Assembly: GCA_030066295.1 (NCBI GenBank)
Contig: JASJBX010000050.1
Span: 1-63,262, forward strand
DNA length: 63,262 nucleotides
DNA from: Crocosphaera sp.
Lineage (GTDB): Bacteria; Cyanobacteriota; Cyanobacteriia; Cyanobacteriales; Microcystaceae
Reading direction: 5' to 3'
The notes beneath the pieces were generated by a model. The model did not search any database and had not been told where the DNA came from. It saw only the letters and a list, made by a program, of their open reading frames with translations. The position numbers were made by a program, and so were the translations under genes. This document shows positions 9,834-19,334 of the stretch, one piece after another. Every line of letters starts with the position of its first letter. Within the stretch, counting starts at the first letter, position 1.

Positions 9834-12098
9834 TTAAGCTGCTTCCGCTGCCAGAACTTCGGCCACCACTTCGCGCACAATGTCGAATAACTCCGCCACG
9901 ATGTAGTCTACAAAAGGCTTCCCGTCCACATCTTCCGTAATCCAAGGGTCCATGATGGTCGATCGCATCACCACAATCCGTTCCCCAGAGCCAGAACTGG
10001 AGGTAGGGACAGCAGTAATCCCCAGTAGGCGTTTGCGGTAATCCTCGAAAAACACCTCGCCGTAGGTGTCCTTGAAGAAGGAAGTCGTGCTGACCAGAAT
10101 CTTGTAGTTGTAGATGTCCCGACCATCGGCTTTGAGACTGATGCGATCATAAATCCGTTCGTTGAACGCATTCACCTTGTCAAGATCCTGTACCAGCGTA
10201 CCATTCACCTTATAGTTGAAGGCATAGGTCAAGATGTTTAAATCTGCTCCTGCCTCCCGTAAAGTCGCCAGATCAGCCCCTGTGGTGTCGTTGAGGATCG
10301 ATTGCGGAGTCTTGCCAGACAGCTTGTTCAGAAAAGCATTGACTGCCTCTTTTTTCGTTGAGGTTTCCTCTGGCCAATGGGGTGTTGGCTCCACGATGAA
10401 ATCTGTTTCTTGAGAACTTGCCTCCAACAGTTTCCAATGGAAGATTTTGCAGTTGTAGGCCGTCAAAGTCATCAGTTTACCGTAACCCTGGAGGGTTAGA
10501 GGGATGGCCGCATGGCTAAGATAGACCCCGGCTGCTGCTGCTCCGGGCTTCGAGCCTTCAATACCGTAGGTTCCCAGTAACCATTCAGGGGGTGTCTCCG
10601 ATTCCCCACTGTTGATATAGGGAGCTTCAAAGGCAATCAAACTCCGCATGGCCATATTGCGATAGCACAAAGCCCCTGCCGGATAGGGCAAGTAACCGGT
10701 TTTGTGAGGATCGATGGTGATGGTATCTGTACTCCCAAGGGCTTGATATTGATCAATCACGTACTGACTCACAGCGATGGGAACACCACCAGAACCGTCA
10801 TCCCGCAACAGAGAGGCAAAATAACCACCCCAGGCACAGTCTGCATGGACTGTAAAGTCCACATTGGCTGCACGATAGGCGGTTTGCAAATTCAAAATTT
10901 CCACCAACGGATCAACATTACCCTCTTCCGTAGTACCAAATACTGCCACCACTGTGACGATGGGATGTTTTTTGCCGTCGTCGGTGTTCCCTGCAAGGTA
11001 GTCATCGATCGCCTCTTTCAGTTCATTTACATCCATGCGGCCATACACATCTAGAGGTACAGTGTGCATATTTTTAGCTCCCAATCCCAGAATGGCAGCA
11101 CCTTTGGGCAGAGAATAGTGTTTTGACGCCGGCACCAGAACAACAGGATCCCCCACAGTCGGGTCTGTCAAAAATTCCTGAGTAAAGTCCATAAAGCCCA
11201 TATTTTGGAGGGAGTAGGGTTCAATTTCTGCATTCAGTGCCACTGCATCTACGCCATATTCATCCACCGCACGGTTATACAAATTCAGCACTTCATCCAC
11301 AGATAGATTCAACATTTGCCAGGTGTCAAGCTCTTTGAGCAACACTGGGGTCCCGCCGGAGGGGAGCGTGACGGTAAACGTATCTGCTACGGTTGAATTG
11401 GCCGCTGTCAGACCTTTGCGGAAGGAGAAGGGATAGAATTTGAGGTTACGCGCTGCCCACAGGGCTTCAATGTTGGCCGTGGAACCGCCGCAGGTGAGGT
11501 GTCCCCAAGGCTGAGGGGTTGTACCCTGATAGCCCAACATTTGACACAGATCCTCACAAGCTTCCACTTCTAGCACGGTGGTAATGGGTGAAGCTTCCAG
11601 GGCAACGTTGTTCTGGTTGTAGAGCATGGCAGCAAAATAACCGGCCATCCCTGGTAAGGTCTGATCCCAGGTCATGTGTCCCTGGTAACGCATACTGGCA
11701 AAGGGGCCTGATTTCTTCAGTTGGGCCAGCAACGCATAGAACTCGGTTTTAATCAGATCCACTGCGTCGAGATAGGCTTCGTCCCGCTTCATGCTTTCGG
11801 TAATGGGGGAGGGATCGCTGGGATGGAAGTTGCGCCGCCAAAATACATGGTCGTTCAGGGCGACGGAGACTAATTCAGAGAAGAGATCGACGTTTTCACC
11901 ACGGGGGCCAAGAAACCAGGCCGCTACGTCCGAGGAAACTTCGACCGTACCATCCGTTGTCTCCATGGTGGTTGTGGCTTTGGATCGCTTTTTGTCCGTT
12001 AATTTGGGAATAACGCGATCAGCAAGCATTTTGCCCAGTGCCTGTTTTAAGGATTGACTGTCATAGTCGGGGGTGAGTTTAGCCTGTAGTTTTTTCAT
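9834..12098 (-). CDS. PLP-dependent group II decarboxylase family protein (glutamate/aromatic amino acid decarboxylase-like)
   Basis: 754-aa ORF with PLP-lysine motif TIDPHKTGYLPYPAGALCYR and HADCAWGGYFASLL. Confidence 0.85.
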   Translation of the reverse strand: MKKLQAKLTPDYDSQSLKQALGKMLADRVIPKLTDKKRSKATTTMETTDGTVEVSSDVAAWFLGPRGENVDLFSELVSVALNDHVFWRRNFHPSDPSPITESMKRDEAYLDAVDLIKTEFYALLAQLKKSGPFASMRYQGHMTWDQTLPGMAGYFAAMLYNQNNVALEASPITTVLEVEACEDLCQMLGYQGTTPQPWGHLTCGGSTANIEALWAARNLKFYPFSFRKGLTAANSTVADTFTVTLPSGGTPVLLKELDTWQMLNLSVDEVLNLYNRAVDEYGVDAVALNAEIEPYSLQNMGFMDFTQEFLTDPTVGDPVVLVPASKHYSLPKGAAILGLGAKNMHTVPLDVYGRMDVNELKEAIDDYLAGNTDDGKKHPIVTVVAVFGTTEEGNVDPLVEILNLQTAYRAANVDFTVHADCAWGGYFASLLRDDGSGGVPIAVSQYVIDQYQALGSTDTITIDPHKTGYLPYPAGALCYRNMAMRSLIAFEAPYINSGESETPPEWLLGTYGIEGSKPGAAAAGVYLSHAAIPLTLQGYGKLMTLTAYNCKIFHWKLLEASSQETDFIVEPTPHWPEETSTKKEAVNAFLNKLSGKTPQSILNDTTGADLATLREAGADLNILTYAFNYKVNGTLVQDLDKVNAFNERIYDRISLKADGRDIYNYKILVSTTSFFKDTYGEVFFEDYRKRLLGITAVPTSSSGSGERIVVMRSTIMDPWITEDVDGKPFVDYIVAELFDIVREVVAEVLAAEAA

Positions 12099-12185
12099 GT
12101 TCTACTGTTGTGAATAAAGGGTTAACAAGTCTCGATCTTAGGTGCAGGGGAGAAACCCGAGCGAGATGATTTTGGGATGGGATCG

Positions 12186-12344
12186 CAATACTGCGTAGGT
12201 TTTGCTCAAATCCCTCGTGGTGACTGCATGGGAGCGAGGTACTTTCTTGCACTGGAGAAACCCGAAAAACCCTCTCCTCCGCGAAGGTCTCCCTGCTCAA
12301 GAGCTTGCCTCATAGAAAAGTCAAAATCCTTGACCGAGCAGTGT
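12186..12344 (-). repeat. Diverged copy of the MITE-like repeat (copy 2; orientation of the alignment uncertain)
   Basis: Shares CAATACTGCGTAGGTT, CCCTGCTCAAGAGCTTGCCT.A..GAAAAGTCAA.ATCCTT and GAGAAA.CC segments with the other two copies. Confidence 0.6.
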
Positions 12345-12590
12345 TTGTTCCCCCACTCCTGTCAGAGATTATCACTAAATTTAGATGAATCACGGGTCAA
12401 AGAAATAAATATTAATCTATACAGGGGGTGACTCACTAATGGGACTTTAGCAAATTTCAAGCCCAAATATAGCCAAAACTAGCTTTATATAGGGCGAATA
12501 CGTCAGCAACTCAGGGAATCAAGTTAAAGTTAATGCTATGACAACTGATAGATATAAACGTACTGTTGCTGAGTTATTTTTTCTTAGCTC

Positions 12591-13814
12591 TCAGGGATGA
12601 GTTAATAATTTGACGAGATAATAGGGCGAACGAGGTGCTTGGTGAATTCGTGACGCTGTGACGTACACAGAACCGTCAGGACTCTGTGAAAAACTATCTG
12701 GCCAGGCTAAATATTCGGGATCTTGAGCGACGATTTCTATGTCCAATGGATCAACTGAGGAATTGACTCCTTCTGCTAAAGCATCAAGCTGTTCTTTAGT
12801 CAGTGAAACTCGACGCACCGCATTCAGTTCAAGTGAACTATGATAAAACCGACCCTGATCATCAAAGAGAAGGCCATCAGCCGGGCCAAAAACCCCCAGC
12901 GCAAAAACTCGTTCCCCCAGTTCAGAATCGCTCTTGTGGGGGTCTCGAAGTTCTTTCGTCTTTGCACAATAAGTAGTTGTTGCAGTTAAAGCTTGATAGC
13001 ATAAATAAGAGCCAGATGGATGTAAAGCTATCCCATCGGAATGGACACGAGGACTTCCTTCATTTCCCCCCCAAATTTCGCCATTGATGGTGATGTTGAT
13101 TGCCTCTGCTGTTTTCGACGGATGATCGTCAAGCACTCTGCGGAAAGTGGGTTGAGAACTATAAATGTTTTCAACGATAATCAAACCAGCTTGTTCAGAA
13201 TCTGATATATAGGCGACTTCTTGCTCTACATCGACTCTAATATCATTTATGTATGAATCTCGGCCATCTTCATGCTCAGTAATCAGCACTCTTGGGTCAA
13301 CGGGAATAACTTGTAGGCTATTGTCAGAAAGATCAACCCTAATCAATTTAGTTGCCCCAGGAATAAGACCTTCAAAGTTGGGGTTTCCCGTATCTAAAAT
13401 CCAGAGATAATTACGATCATCAACATAAACCGCTTGTACGGAAACAAACTGATTGCTGGGATTGGTTCTTTTGCCAGGAGTCCAAAATTGATTCCATTCT
13501 GAGTTGGGGAATGAAATTGGTTTCCCTGAGACGAGTTTGGCCACAGAATCTCCAAACTGCTCTCCTTCAACCCATTTCGGAAAATTGACAAAAATCTCAT
13601 CAGAATCTGAGACAGCAACCCCTGTCCACTGACGTTCTGGACTTCTAGCCACAACAGTAAAACTTTCGGCCGAATGCACTGTAGATTGTGAGTCAAAAAG
13701 GTTATCTACTTTACCCTGTTGACAGCCGGAGATCATTATGGTCGAGAAACCAGCAACAATTCCTAAATGTTTTAGTGATGATTTTCTCTGATTTTTTGGC
13801 ATCTCTGTCACCAT
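12591..13814 (-). CDS. Major royal jelly protein/Yellow-like (SMP-30-like beta-propeller) lipoprotein
   Basis: 407 aa; lipobox-like IMISGCQQGK; VSVQAVYVDDRNYLWILDTGNPNF and GIALHPSGSYLCYQALTATTTYCAKTKELRD resemble MRJP-family signatures. Confidence 0.65.
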   Translation of the reverse strand: MVTEMPKNQRKSSLKHLGIVAGFSTIMISGCQQGKVDNLFDSQSTVHSAESFTVVARSPERQWTGVAVSDSDEIFVNFPKWVEGEQFGDSVAKLVSGKPISFPNSEWNQFWTPGKRTNPSNQFVSVQAVYVDDRNYLWILDTGNPNFEGLIPGATKLIRVDLSDNSLQVIPVDPRVLITEHEDGRDSYINDIRVDVEQEVAYISDSEQAGLIIVENIYSSQPTFRRVLDDHPSKTAEAINITINGEIWGGNEGSPRVHSDGIALHPSGSYLCYQALTATTTYCAKTKELRDPHKSDSELGERVFALGVFGPADGLLFDDQGRFYHSSLELNAVRRVSLTKEQLDALAEGVNSSVDPLDIEIVAQDPEYLAWPDSFSQSPDGSVYVTASRIHQAPRSPYYLVKLLTHP

Positions 13815-13822
13815 TTCTACAG

Positions 13823-14068
13823 TATTTTTTAAAATTAGTAAATTGGCTACTAAAAGCTAACTCGTTTTTCCCAAAAACAGTTAGAAGTATAATAAATTGG
13901 TTCGGAGAAATTGTTGGTTATTTTGAAAGAAGAACAACCAACGCAGTCGTGGAAGGAATTAATAACCGTTTGAAAGTTTTAAAACGTTGCGGTTTTGGTT
14001 TTAGAAATGTAAATAACTTCAAAAATAGAGCTTTATTGTTTTGGCATTTGACTGATAGTTTAGCATAG
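13823..14068 (+). pseudogene. C-terminal remnant of an ISL3-family-like transposase
   Basis: YFERRTTNAVVEGINNRLKVLKRCGFGFRNVNNFKNRALLFW matches the conserved C-terminal end of ISL3-type transposases; no upstream catalytic part. Confidence 0.75.
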
Positions 14069-14111
14069 TATGTACTGTAGAACCAAGATTTCCCTTATCT
14101 TAATCTAAAAA

Positions 14112-14183
14112 TGGGTCGCCTGGGATTCGAACCCAAGACCAATCGGTTAAAAGCCGAGTGCTCTACCGCTGAGCTAGCGACCC
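14112..14183 (-). tRNA. tRNA-Lys(UUU)
   Basis: Minus strand GGGTCGCTAGCTCAGCGGTAGAGCACTCGGCTTTTAACCGATTGGTCTTGGGTTCGAATCCCAGGCGACCC; cloverleaf with anticodon loop CTTTTAA. Confidence 0.95.
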
Positions 14184-14247
14184 GTTGTGTGTTCCGCACA
14201 CGATTTCCTACTATAGCATGGTTTTTTTGCAAATGCAAGGATTAATT

Positions 14248-15120
14248 TTAAATTGAGGTCACATCTATCTCGACGATAGCCTCACAGGTGGCTCCTGGTT
14301 CGAGTTCGATGATGTTTTCTCCGGTACTGATGGCGTTACGGGGCGCACTCCAGGGTTCCAAGCAGACATAATTTTTCCCCTTGAGAGTCCAGAAAACAAT
14401 GGTTGAATACTGTTCAGACCATTTCAGGTCTATTTTAAGGCTCCGAGAAGGGTCTGTAATGCTGGCAGAATTCCGTTTTAAGGATTTGAGGGCAACATCG
14501 ATTTCTTCGTCGTTGAAATCAAAATGACCGTCATAGGGGGCGACTTCTTTGGTGTCCTTAACTTGATAACTAGAGGCGGGAATATCTAGAGCCAGTTGTT
14601 CTTTATTATTCACCAGAAAATAGGGATGGAAACCGAAAGAAAAGGGCATTACTTTATCGGATTTATTGATATATTCTTGATAAATTTTTAAGGTTTTTCC
14701 CTGGAGTTCATAAACAAATTTTAACTCAAACTCGAAGGGATACATTTTTAGGGTTTCTTCGTTACTGGTAAGACTCAAGGTGATTTTACAACAAGAGTCG
14801 GTGGATTGTTCCACCACTTCCCAAGGTAGATTTCTGGCAAAGCCGTGTTGTCTGACATGATAGGGTTGACCATCATAAACATAGACGTTATCGGGTATAT
14901 CACCACAAATAGGGAAGAGAATGGGAACCCCTCCCCTCACGGTTAACTCAGGGTTAGCAAATCTTTCTTCATCTAAGTAGAAAATGTCTTGTCCTTCAAT
15001 GGACCAACGGGTAATAATTCCGCCTCTTTCGGGAACAACTTCGAGACGAGATAAGGCACTTTCATCAGAGAGAATGTAAGTAATATATTGATTTTGTTTG
15101 GCAGAAATTGAAAAGCTCAT
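14248..15120 (-). CDS. Aldose 1-epimerase (galactose mutarotase-like) family protein
   Basis: 290 aa; RGGVPILFPICGD, HGFARNLPWEV, FGFHPYF motifs. Confidence 0.85.
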   Translation of the reverse strand: MSFSISAKQNQYITYILSDESALSRLEVVPERGGIITRWSIEGQDIFYLDEERFANPELTVRGGVPILFPICGDIPDNVYVYDGQPYHVRQHGFARNLPWEVVEQSTDSCCKITLSLTSNEETLKMYPFEFELKFVYELQGKTLKIYQEYINKSDKVMPFSFGFHPYFLVNNKEQLALDIPASSYQVKDTKEVAPYDGHFDFNDEEIDVALKSLKRNSASITDPSRSLKIDLKWSEQYSTIVFWTLKGKNYVCLEPWSAPRNAISTGENIIELEPGATCEAIVEIDVTSI

Positions 15121-15135
15121 AGTTGTTCTTGATAA

Positions 15136-15840
15136 TTACAATAATCCATGAATCAAGTAAAAGGCGAGAACCGCACTGCCGAGAGGAACTGTTAAATTAT
15201 CAATTCCTAACTTAGAAAAGGCTTCTAACCCCATCGCAGCGATAGCAACCGTTAAAGAAACGATGGCTACTGTCAAGATAGGTTCACCTACCCATAAAAG
15301 GATAACACTGGTAACAAACAAACTAACCCCCATCATGGTCAATGAGCCTTCCCAACTTTTCTTAACCCCTAATATCTCATAGGAATGTCGTCCAAATTTT
15401 TGGCCGATGAGGGCGGCCATGCCATCCCCCCAAGCCATGACTAAAATGCCGATGGCTAAGTATTGAGGATATCCTCTGGCCCAAAACCATTGGGACAAAA
15501 TGCCAATGCTAAGGGCATAAAAAAAGGTTCCTAGGCTTTTACGTCCTACACTGTTAATACTGGGTAGAATGGGTAAAAAATAGGAAATTAAGGCGATAAT
15601 ACTGGCAATGAGGGAGGCCCCCATCAGTACCCAGGGCGGAATTTCTAACCACCAGGCAATCAAGACTACGTTTCCTGAGCCAATATGAACGATTTTTCGG
15701 GTAAATTCCGCATCAGTTCCCCATAAACGGTTTAGCCCCTCAGCTAAGCCGATAATAACCCCCAGATAGAGGATAACCAGGCTGATAGGGTATCGCAGGG
15801 ATAACAAGGCGTTAAGGAAAGACGGTGACTCAGATAACAA
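15136..15840 (-). CDS. Phytol/polyprenol kinase (VTE5-like, CTP-dependent kinase family)
   Basis: 234 aa; FTRKIVHIGSGN..., GDGMAALIGQKFGRHSYEI, KKSWEGSLTM motifs, multiple TM segments. Confidence 0.75.
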   Translation of the reverse strand: MLSESPSFLNALLSLRYPISLVILYLGVIIGLAEGLNRLWGTDAEFTRKIVHIGSGNVVLIAWWLEIPPWVLMGASLIASIIALISYFLPILPSINSVGRKSLGTFFYALSIGILSQWFWARGYPQYLAIGILVMAWGDGMAALIGQKFGRHSYEILGVKKSWEGSLTMMGVSLFVTSVILLWVGEPILTVAIVSLTVAIAAMGLEAFSKLGIDNLTVPLGSAVLAFYLIHGLL

Positions 15841-16119
15841 GATAGGGTAAATTTGACCGGTGAACTTACTTCTACAAGTTATATCAATTTTGCGAAATTT
15901 TCACAGCCTGTTTTCTCAACACCTGTTTTCATCATTTTGACTAGCAGTTTTCAATTAAGTTTATTTTTTAGCTTCTTTGTTTATAAACAAAATCAGCAAT
16001 TTTTCAGATTAAATTGCTCACTATTGATTCTTTTTTATGAGTAGGTTTTATAATACGGGTGCAGGATATCGGCTTATAGTTTCAAGCTTCTGATTGTCTC
16101 TTAAATTTTTTACATTTTA

Positions 16120-17157
16120 TCAGTCCGTAGACTCAGTAACTTGATGGTTAAAAAGTGCTTCATGTTTCATTAAATCCTCTTGTAACCATTCATCAATACC
16201 CTGATTATTCACAAATTGAGCATGGATAACGTTGATATTATCGACAGAAGCTTGATTAAGATTAGCATCACTGATATAAGCGTCACTGAGATCGGTTTGA
16301 CTTAAAACAGAGCCACTCAAGTTAGTTTTGCTAATAATGGAATGATTCAAGTTGGCGTCACTTAAATTGGCCTGACTCAAATTGGTATGACTGAGGAGTG
16401 AATTACTTAAAATTGCTCCTTTTAAGTTGGCCTGGCTTAAATTTGCCCCAATTAGGTTAACTTCGCTCAAGTCTGCCCAGCTTAAATCGGCTTCTTGTAA
16501 CATTGCGTCTCCCAAGTCTGCCCCTTTTAAATTGGCTTCTGTCAGTTTTGCCCCGGTTAAGTTAGCCCCGGTTAAATTAGCCCCTAATAAATCAGCCCCA
16601 CTGAGATCAGCCCCCATTAAATTCGCCCCACTGAGATCAATTCCCATTAAATTTGCTTCTCTGAGATCGGCTAGGATAAGGTTGGCATGACTCAAAATAG
16701 CCCCGCTTAAATTGGCTTCTCTTAAGTCTTCATCGTTACCACCCTGGCTCATAATTTTGTCGATCAGACGAAATTGAGGATCGTTTTCATCAATTTGAGC
16801 TATCTCCTCGTTTTGGTAACTATGCTGGTTAACTAAACTAAATTGTTTAACAGTAACCCCGGAAACGTCGGTAAATTCCCCGGATTGAAAGAGTTGTTGT
16901 AGCTGTTGTAAGCTGACTGGTGATCCTTCAACTTTAATGGTTAACTGATCCGCTTCAACGTTTTCGATGGTAAGTTCAATACTCTGGGCTAATTGTTGTA
17001 ATTGCTTGAGAATTTGTTGAACTTTTCTTTTTTTGTTTTCAAATTGCATTACCTCATCGATTAAAACACTGTCTTTTAAAATAAGTTCGGCAATGCTTGG
17101 TTCTAAATACGTAGAATCATCCGTATATTCACTATTATTATTAACTTGAAATATCAT
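16120..17157 (-). CDS. Pentapeptide-repeat protein with N-terminal coiled-coil-like region
   Basis: A(D/N)LxxAxL repeats spanning ~150 aa. Confidence 0.9.
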   Translation of the reverse strand: MIFQVNNNSEYTDDSTYLEPSIAELILKDSVLIDEVMQFENKKRKVQQILKQLQQLAQSIELTIENVEADQLTIKVEGSPVSLQQLQQLFQSGEFTDVSGVTVKQFSLVNQHSYQNEEIAQIDENDPQFRLIDKIMSQGGNDEDLREANLSGAILSHANLILADLREANLMGIDLSGANLMGADLSGADLLGANLTGANLTGAKLTEANLKGADLGDAMLQEADLSWADLSEVNLIGANLSQANLKGAILSNSLLSHTNLSQANLSDANLNHSIISKTNLSGSVLSQTDLSDAYISDANLNQASVDNINVIHAQFVNNQGIDEWLQEDLMKHEALFNHQVTESTD

Positions 17158-17206
17158 AGCTTTAGGTTAATTTAAGTAGTGAGTTTTCCTCCTAATATAT
17201 ATTAAC

Positions 17207-18811
17207 CTATAATGTCCAAACAATGGGTAAATTGGGGGTAATTGTTTCATTATTATTATCAATGACTATTTCTGACTCTAAATCTAAAACCCTTTCAACT
17301 TCTTGATAAATTCCTTCTGCTTCTTCTAAGGAATTACCGATACAAGTTAACCCCAGTTTTCCGAATTCTGATAAAGCCCCCATTAAATGGAAAACGGTTC
17401 CTGTTTTATTACTGCTGTCAAAATGTAAGCGATGTTTTGCTACAATGTCCATTAAGTCATCCGGTAACAAACCACAATACTGTTGTTTCTGTAAGTTGTC
17501 AGAGGCAATATAATATTTAGCATGATTATGTTGAGTATAAAATAACCCGGTTTCTTGCTCATAACTCCCATTAGTTAATAATTTTAAGGTCATAAAAGGA
17601 TGGGTGGTTCCTCCTTTTCGGAGGTTAATTTCGATGGCTTGAATGTCCCATTGGTTCTCATGATTAGATGGGTTACGAACCGCTAAAAAGTCTACTCCAT
17701 AGCGTTCCATTGCTCCTTTTTTTGCCAAAGCTTGACCGATTTTTAAGCCTAACTCTTGTAGTTTTTGACGATAAGCGTGATCGGCAGGAAAGCGACATCC
17801 TAAATAAATTTGTCCGTCTGGTCCTCCTAAAATTTGATCGTGGGTTGATACAATACTCACTTCTCCGTTAGGCGTAATATAACCTTGAACACTAGGAGAA
17901 CGCTTTTCTTTTCCTTCAATAAAGGCTTCAACGATGGCTCCTAATTCGGGAATTCGACTAGAAAAATTTTCCCAAGTTTCTCCTTTTGCTTGAAAACTTA
18001 GATGCTTTAAACTATTTAAAATCACGGTATTTCTTTCAGTATTGTTAGCTATATTTGTTACATCTTTTTTGATAGTATCTAAATCTAATACAGCATTTCC
18101 TTCTCCGGAAAATCCTTCATTTAGTTTCACAACAATACGGTTTAAATAAGGATTTTTTTGCCAAAGTTTGTTGATTTCTAAAACTAAATCATCGATATTA
18201 TTCACTAAATGACTGCCATCAGGATAAGGAATTAAACATTCTGAAAAAATTTCTCGACTCCCACTTTTTGACCCCCAATAACTTAGTTGAGGAGAGGCTG
18301 CAAATAGGGGAACATCCAATTTTAAAGATAGTTCTTGCTCTAGATTGGTGGCATTAAAACACACCATATAAGATTTATTAGGACGTAACGCTCGACGAAT
18401 TCTTTCCACTAAGCGGGGACGATCTAAAATCTTTTGAGTTAACGGTTTAAATGAGTTATCATAGGTAGTCAATAAAAGTAGGCGATCGCGGGCATGGGAA
18501 AACGGAATTCCCGGTAATAATTGTAAGTAATATTCAATAATAATGGGAGATAAAGGTTGACCCGTTACATAAATCAATCGGGTTTTAGGATTTCGTAAAC
18601 GAATTAATGAAAATAAAAGTCGTTCTTCATAATGGAGAAACCCGGCAACTTTTTGACCCACTCGCTGATCAATACTGAAAGAAGGAACCACTAAAATATC
18701 ATAACCATCTTGCTCAAAGAGGTCTTTTCCTTGCCAATATTGTCGTAGTTTATCTTGAAGTTTATTGAAGTTTTCAATCTGAAGATTAGTGGGTTTTTTG
18801 ACATTTTCCAT
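17207..18811 (-). CDS. ATP-grasp, peptide ligase PGM1-related protein
   Basis: 534 aa; VVKLNEGFSGEGNAVLDL, DIQAIEINLRKGGTTHPFMTLKLLTNG. Confidence 0.7.
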   Translation of the reverse strand: MENVKKPTNLQIENFNKLQDKLRQYWQGKDLFEQDGYDILVVPSFSIDQRVGQKVAGFLHYEERLLFSLIRLRNPKTRLIYVTGQPLSPIIIEYYLQLLPGIPFSHARDRLLLLTTYDNSFKPLTQKILDRPRLVERIRRALRPNKSYMVCFNATNLEQELSLKLDVPLFAASPQLSYWGSKSGSREIFSECLIPYPDGSHLVNNIDDLVLEINKLWQKNPYLNRIVVKLNEGFSGEGNAVLDLDTIKKDVTNIANNTERNTVILNSLKHLSFQAKGETWENFSSRIPELGAIVEAFIEGKEKRSPSVQGYITPNGEVSIVSTHDQILGGPDGQIYLGCRFPADHAYRQKLQELGLKIGQALAKKGAMERYGVDFLAVRNPSNHENQWDIQAIEINLRKGGTTHPFMTLKLLTNGSYEQETGLFYTQHNHAKYYIASDNLQKQQYCGLLPDDLMDIVAKHRLHFDSSNKTGTVFHLMGALSEFGKLGLTCIGNSLEEAEGIYQEVERVLDLESEIVIDNNNETITPNLPIVWTL

Positions 18812-18836
18812 TATTTTCGTCTTGGGGAGATAGGTA

Positions 18837-19334
18837 TTGATGTCGTTGTTTTGTCTTATTCCTTTTTATTGTATAGTAACTGTAGTTCAACGAGCCAAAA
18901 TTATGACATTTCGTAACCCAATTCCTACGGTTGATATTATCATCGAATTGATTGATCAACCCAACCGACCTATTATTTTAATCGAACGTAAAAATGCGCC
19001 TTATGGATGGGCGTTGCCGGGAGGGTTTGTGGACTACGGGGAAACAGTGGAAAATGCAGCTTACCGAGAAGCAAAAGAAGAAGTGAATTTATCTGTTAAT
19101 TTAATCGAACAATTTCATGTTTATTCTCATCCCGATCGCGATCAACGTAAACATACCATGAGTGTTGTTTTTATTGCTACGGCAATGGGGCAACCCCAAG
19201 CAGCAGATGATGCCAAAAATGTCCGAGTTTTTGACCTTTGGGAATTACCCAAAAATCTTTGCTTTGATCATGATAAAATCTTAGAAGATTATCAAAATTA
19301 TCGTTATTATAAGTTACGTCCAAATTTAATTTAA
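18837..19334 (+). CDS. NUDIX hydrolase (likely start ATG 18903)
   Basis: Nudix box [22 protein letters not shown]. Confidence 0.9.
   Translation: MMSLFCLIPFYCIVTVVQRAKIMTFRNPIPTVDIIIELIDQPNRPIILIERKNAPYGWALPGGFVDYGETVENAAYREAKEEVNLSVNLIEQFHVYSHPDRDQRKHTMSVVFIATAMGQPQAADDAKNVRVFDLWELPKNLCFDHDKILEDYQNYRYYKLRPNLI

Noticed and set aside
9968-12057. ORFs 9968..10171, 10704..11054 and 11791..12057
   Set aside because: Overlap the strongly supported decarboxylase CDS in other frames with no recognisable domains.
12079-12431. ORFs 12079..12300 (-) and 12177..12431 (+)
   Set aside because: Lie in the diverged MITE-like repeat; translations are not protein-like.
16427-16690. Plus-strand ORF inside the pentapeptide-repeat gene
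   Set aside because: Antisense shadow of the AxLxxA repeat (ASLRSAPIKFAPL pattern).
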